Shown here: positions 62,701 to 64,000 of the stretch, piece after piece
Layout: each line of letters opens with the position of its first letter
Position numbering within the stretch: position 1 is the stretch's first letter
Source: CBDFHJ01 sp965247635
GTDB taxonomy: Bacteria > Chloroflexota > Dehalococcoidia > Lucifugimonadales > Australimonadaceae
Length of the DNA stretch: 64,000 nt
NCBI GenBank assembly: GCA_965247635.1
Contig: CBDFHJ010000007.1
Span: 356,034-420,033, forward strand
Reading direction: 5' to 3'
Program-made: the position numbers and the translations under genes
Notes under the pieces: model-generated
Seen by the model: the letters and a program-made list of their open reading frames with translations, nothing else
The model's database searches: none
What the model was told of the DNA's origin: nothing

Positions 62701-63064
62701 TGACGACATCCTCAATTCGGTACAAGAGCAGCAGGCCGTGGAAGCCGCTCCGACGATACTCGACCCGCTTCAGCAGACGGTCATTACGCTATTACGAGGA
62801 TACCTGCATAGCCCGGCAGTCACACGCAGCGACGTTCGGGGTGCGATGCAGCGTCTACGCGTCCCAATGACTCACGCTGCCATACGAGACTTGCGCCGGG
62901 TCTATGACAGGTTCCAGTATAACCAAGACATTGGGTCGATTCTTATCCACGTACGATCAATCGATTCGGTCGATTCCCAGGGCAGCGCCTCTGACCGCCA
63001 CCCGCAGGATCCACTCTCAAGGGATGACCTCCACCTCGTATGTTTCGATTTCGTTTGGAGTTGA
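59732..63064 (+). CDS. PLD-nuclease / SNF2-type helicase
   Basis: The 1110-residue protein has an N-terminal phospholipase-D-like nuclease half-site (H119-A-K121 in FLHAKSYIF; GSSNFTGAGL at 145-154). A SNF2/SF2 helicase core follows: K300 in DSVGLGKTW, D369-E-S-H in LIDESHNF, LTATPINNN, and QRAGRIDRIGS near residue 800 in the second lobe. A large insertion separates the lobes. It could translocate on and cut DNA that the methylase has not marked. The start at 59732 is chosen because it lies 8 bases after the DUF3644 stop; a frame to 59627 would overlap that gene. Confidence 0.87.
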   Translation: MHIPYVIDNERHRMADVLGELLSGHSGKSLDIATAYFNVRGFTLLQQGLQGLGSFRLLLGDEPGDGEAVGLRPRAARQLTSELNVAPFDEATLRAVEDLIAFLRRDIVAVRAYQEGFLHAKSYIFYGDLPVGGADRFQPIAAIVGSSNFTGAGLTTNKELNLSHKAVLTEEEMARIGPPPVDGPGEMKLRRELMRGVGAQAITELDHWFREHWEASPDFKDELIDLLDASKFGQKEYTPYQVYMKALFEYFKDDLATDAPTPGKSAVELAEFQEDAVKKARLVLARYDGVLIGDSVGLGKTWIGKKLLEDYAYHLRQKALVICPASLRQMWTAELRDVTIAATILSQEELGQAEFDPGPVGDTDVILIDESHNFRNRTTQRYENLERIISANGRRGRDGSRKKLIMLTATPINNNIFDLYNQITLITGGDRSYFSGAGIGDLYRFFLSARRNAADHETGVALFNLLEEVVIRRTRAFVRKTYPEAMINGKKITWPERRLKTIHYDLESTYGGIYDKVVAAIENLELAPYQLETYKKAGVERDEFEQGREEALAGIFRSRYLKRFESSVDAFRISIRRALEFTRTFESYFLEGKLLDSSSFQKAMRHLSSEDEEEEATPGGRADELDANEDASELLADLPELDTSQYDLRGIHQALQHDADSLTELWRLVNSITPDEDSKLQTLKSLLSTDLKGQKVIVFTYYRDTARYLYRELGGDEGADFRLQMGDPTIRRMDGGASPAERVRLIQAFAPHSNNRPDLAGSDREIDILLSTDVLSEGQNLQDCGLLVNYDLHWNPTRMVQRAGRIDRIGSKHPLLWVYNMFPEAGLEKLLRLVESLNRKITDIDRSGFLDVSVLGETVHPRNFNTLRRILDEDGSVIEEQEQFAELASNEFLLHQLQNLLDTGAREMLDELPDGIHSGLARAGERGLFFYFTAPAGRGEGRRHFWRYYDMNRDRVLDNRFLIANLIACAPDTPRVLGDSDVFAIQDKVIDDILNSVQEQQAVEAAPTILDPLQQTVITLLRGYLHSPAVTRSDVRGAMQRLRVPMTHAAIRDLRRVYDRFQYNQDIGSILIHVRSIDSVDSQGSASDRHPQDPLSRDDLHLVCFDFVWS

Positions 63065-63098
63065 TGCAACAGGATAACTACCCATTCAGTGAGTTGTG

Positions 63099-63611
63099 AT
63101 GGATATACAGGATACAGAAGACCCCGATCTTCTTCGAGAGATGTTTGACACAGGCGTATTTGCCTCCTCGTACCAAAGATCAGAGACGATTCAAAAGGCC
63201 GGGAACCTGTTTATCGAAGCCGGACGAGGGAAAGACGCAGACGAGGCACGGTGGGATGCCGCTCTGTTCAGTCACCATCGGCGGGACTTAGGCCAAGAGG
63301 CTGAGGGGCGATTTGGTCCCCTCGCGGAGTTTTCGAACGGATTCGTGTTGCCAGACCCAAGCATCTTCACAGAGGAAGTCCTCGACTATTACGAGCGTCG
63401 CGCGGGTGAGGTCAATAACCCTGTCCTGAGGTCCTGGTATGCAGACTTCATTTGGGAACGCCGTCGCACTCACGTCTTCGCGCGGATCGCAATCCAAGCT
63501 ATGCACGAGACGTACCCACTGTTCCTTGAAGACGGTGAGAGGTGGCATGAAGCGGCAGAACAGGCCAAGAAAACAGCATATGCGGCATTGCAGGATTTTC
63601 ATGTCAGCTAA
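63099..63611 (+). CDS. DUF7380-like N-terminal protein, probably 5' part of a decaying gene
   Basis: The 170-residue frame begins MDIQDTEDPDLLREMFDTG and is alpha-helical, with LRSWYADFIWERRRTHVF and AIQAMHETYPLFLEDGERWHEA. It resembles the N-terminal region of larger DUF7380/DUF4209-type proteins found near restriction systems; I give this from memory. It lies 34 bases after the helicase gene. The frame stops at 63611, but matching text continues in another frame. Confidence 0.55.
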   Translation: MDIQDTEDPDLLREMFDTGVFASSYQRSETIQKAGNLFIEAGRGKDADEARWDAALFSHHRRDLGQEAEGRFGPLAEFSNGFVLPDPSIFTEEVLDYYERRAGEVNNPVLRSWYADFIWERRRTHVFARIAIQAMHETYPLFLEDGERWHEAAEQAKKTAYAALQDFHVS

Positions 63612-64000
63612 GGCTCATCCGGCTGTTCGCTACGCTCTTGAACCCATCGACACCATCCTGGAAGGAAGCGATGTTACAAAGGATGAGACTGCGTTCTCCT
63701 TCAGTCAGCCAAACTAGGGAGAGGCGTTCTACAAAGGCGAACACACTTATCACTTAGCGCAATCCTTTGCAAAGCGAGTGGCAACGCTTCAGAGCAGGCT
63801 GGGTGCCGAGGGTGAATCCCAAGAGGCCCAGTTGCGAATTGGCAGTACTATGAGGTAGAGGCAGAACAAGCAGATAGCGGCATCGCGTCGGCCATCCACC
63901 TCCAAGAGGCGATACGACACTACGTGAGTGTGGGCAGCACGCAGGATGTTGAGCGACTCAAGAAGGGAGGTCAACGTGCAATGGGGATCCGAACCAGTAC
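63600..64000 (+). pseudogene. Frameshifted continuation of the DUF7380-like gene
   Basis: Coding-like text continues after a shift near 63600: SAKAHPAVRYALEPIDTILE, then an in-frame TAG at 63715-63717, then GEAFYKGEHTYHLAQSFAKR. A second shift near 63840 leads to YYEVEAEQADSGIASAIHLQ and runs off the window. The pattern fits one long gene broken by two shifts and a stop, or a run of sequencing errors. Confidence 0.65.

Noticed and set aside
54175..63064. Assignment of the operon to BREX or DISARM
   Set aside because: No PglZ, BrxC or BrxL, and no DrmA or DrmB (DUF1998) proteins are present; only single domains are shared.
1..64000. CRISPR arrays, rRNA, tRNA genes and replication origins
   Set aside because: I saw no regularly spaced direct repeats, no rRNA text and no convincing tRNA. 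The repeats present are IS copies, MITE-like elements and intergenic palindromes.

Overview
The window looks like a GC-rich (about 60%) chromosome segment from a Chloroflexota bacterium of the SAR202/Dehalococcoidia kind. This is inferred from gene content, not from a marker gene: paralogous Rieske oxygenases, LigB-type dioxygenase and isochorismatase-like hydrolases, Thr/Pro-rich lipoprotein linkers, and many decayed mobile elements. I found no rRNA or tRNA gene and no CRISPR array.

0-24 kb, catabolic and transport region. Three paralogous Rieske oxygenase alpha subunits (402-1790, 2969-4339, 17190-18608) share one promoter architecture. Around them lie a meta-cleavage-type alpha/beta hydrolase, a GlcG/HbpS protein, a NatAB-like ABC-2 exporter, an M29/NicX-like metalloprotein, a nitroreductase, a tandem isochorismatase with one degenerate half, a second isochorismatase, a family-5 solute-binding lipoprotein and a LigB-type extradiol dioxygenase. 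Two MFS exporter genes are broken, one by an IS3 insertion and one by an in-frame amber codon.

24-30 kb. A complete IS256-family element truncates a small membrane-protein gene. It is followed by Tat translocase genes (tatA; tatB-like and tatC on the other strand), a zinc-ribbon protein and an RlmD-Maf fusion gene.

30.6-43.6 kb, scrambled mobile region. Three full-length copies and one truncated copy of the IS3-family element lie in the same orientation. None of these copies has a target duplication, and their flanks are gene stumps: a conjugative coupling ATPase fragment, a PAPS-reductase-like fragment and a lysine-rich C-terminus. Replication-relaxation, DUF3800, NYN, PadR and permease genes lie between them. 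A different IS3 transposase is fused in frame to a fibronectin-III-like tail.

43.8-49.4 kb, heme acquisition. A consensus promoter overlapped by a near-palindrome precedes hmuT-hmuU-hmuV, an MhuD/IsdG-type heme oxygenase, a VOC protein and a siderophore-interacting (ferric reductase-like) flavoprotein. Remnants show that part of this cluster was once duplicated.

49.6-64 kb, defence island. The minus strand carries AbiEi-AbiEii and then a two-gene unit: a small helical protein whose N-terminus is Met-Gly, and a QueC-like PP-loop protein fused to a PD-(D/E)xK nuclease. I regard this unit as the best candidate for an undescribed system; it resembles a reduced Qat module. The plus strand carries a large Eco57I-type methylase with a TRD-like C-terminus, a DUF3644 protein with a HEPN-type RNxxxH motif, a PLD-SNF2 helicase and a decaying DUF7380 gene.
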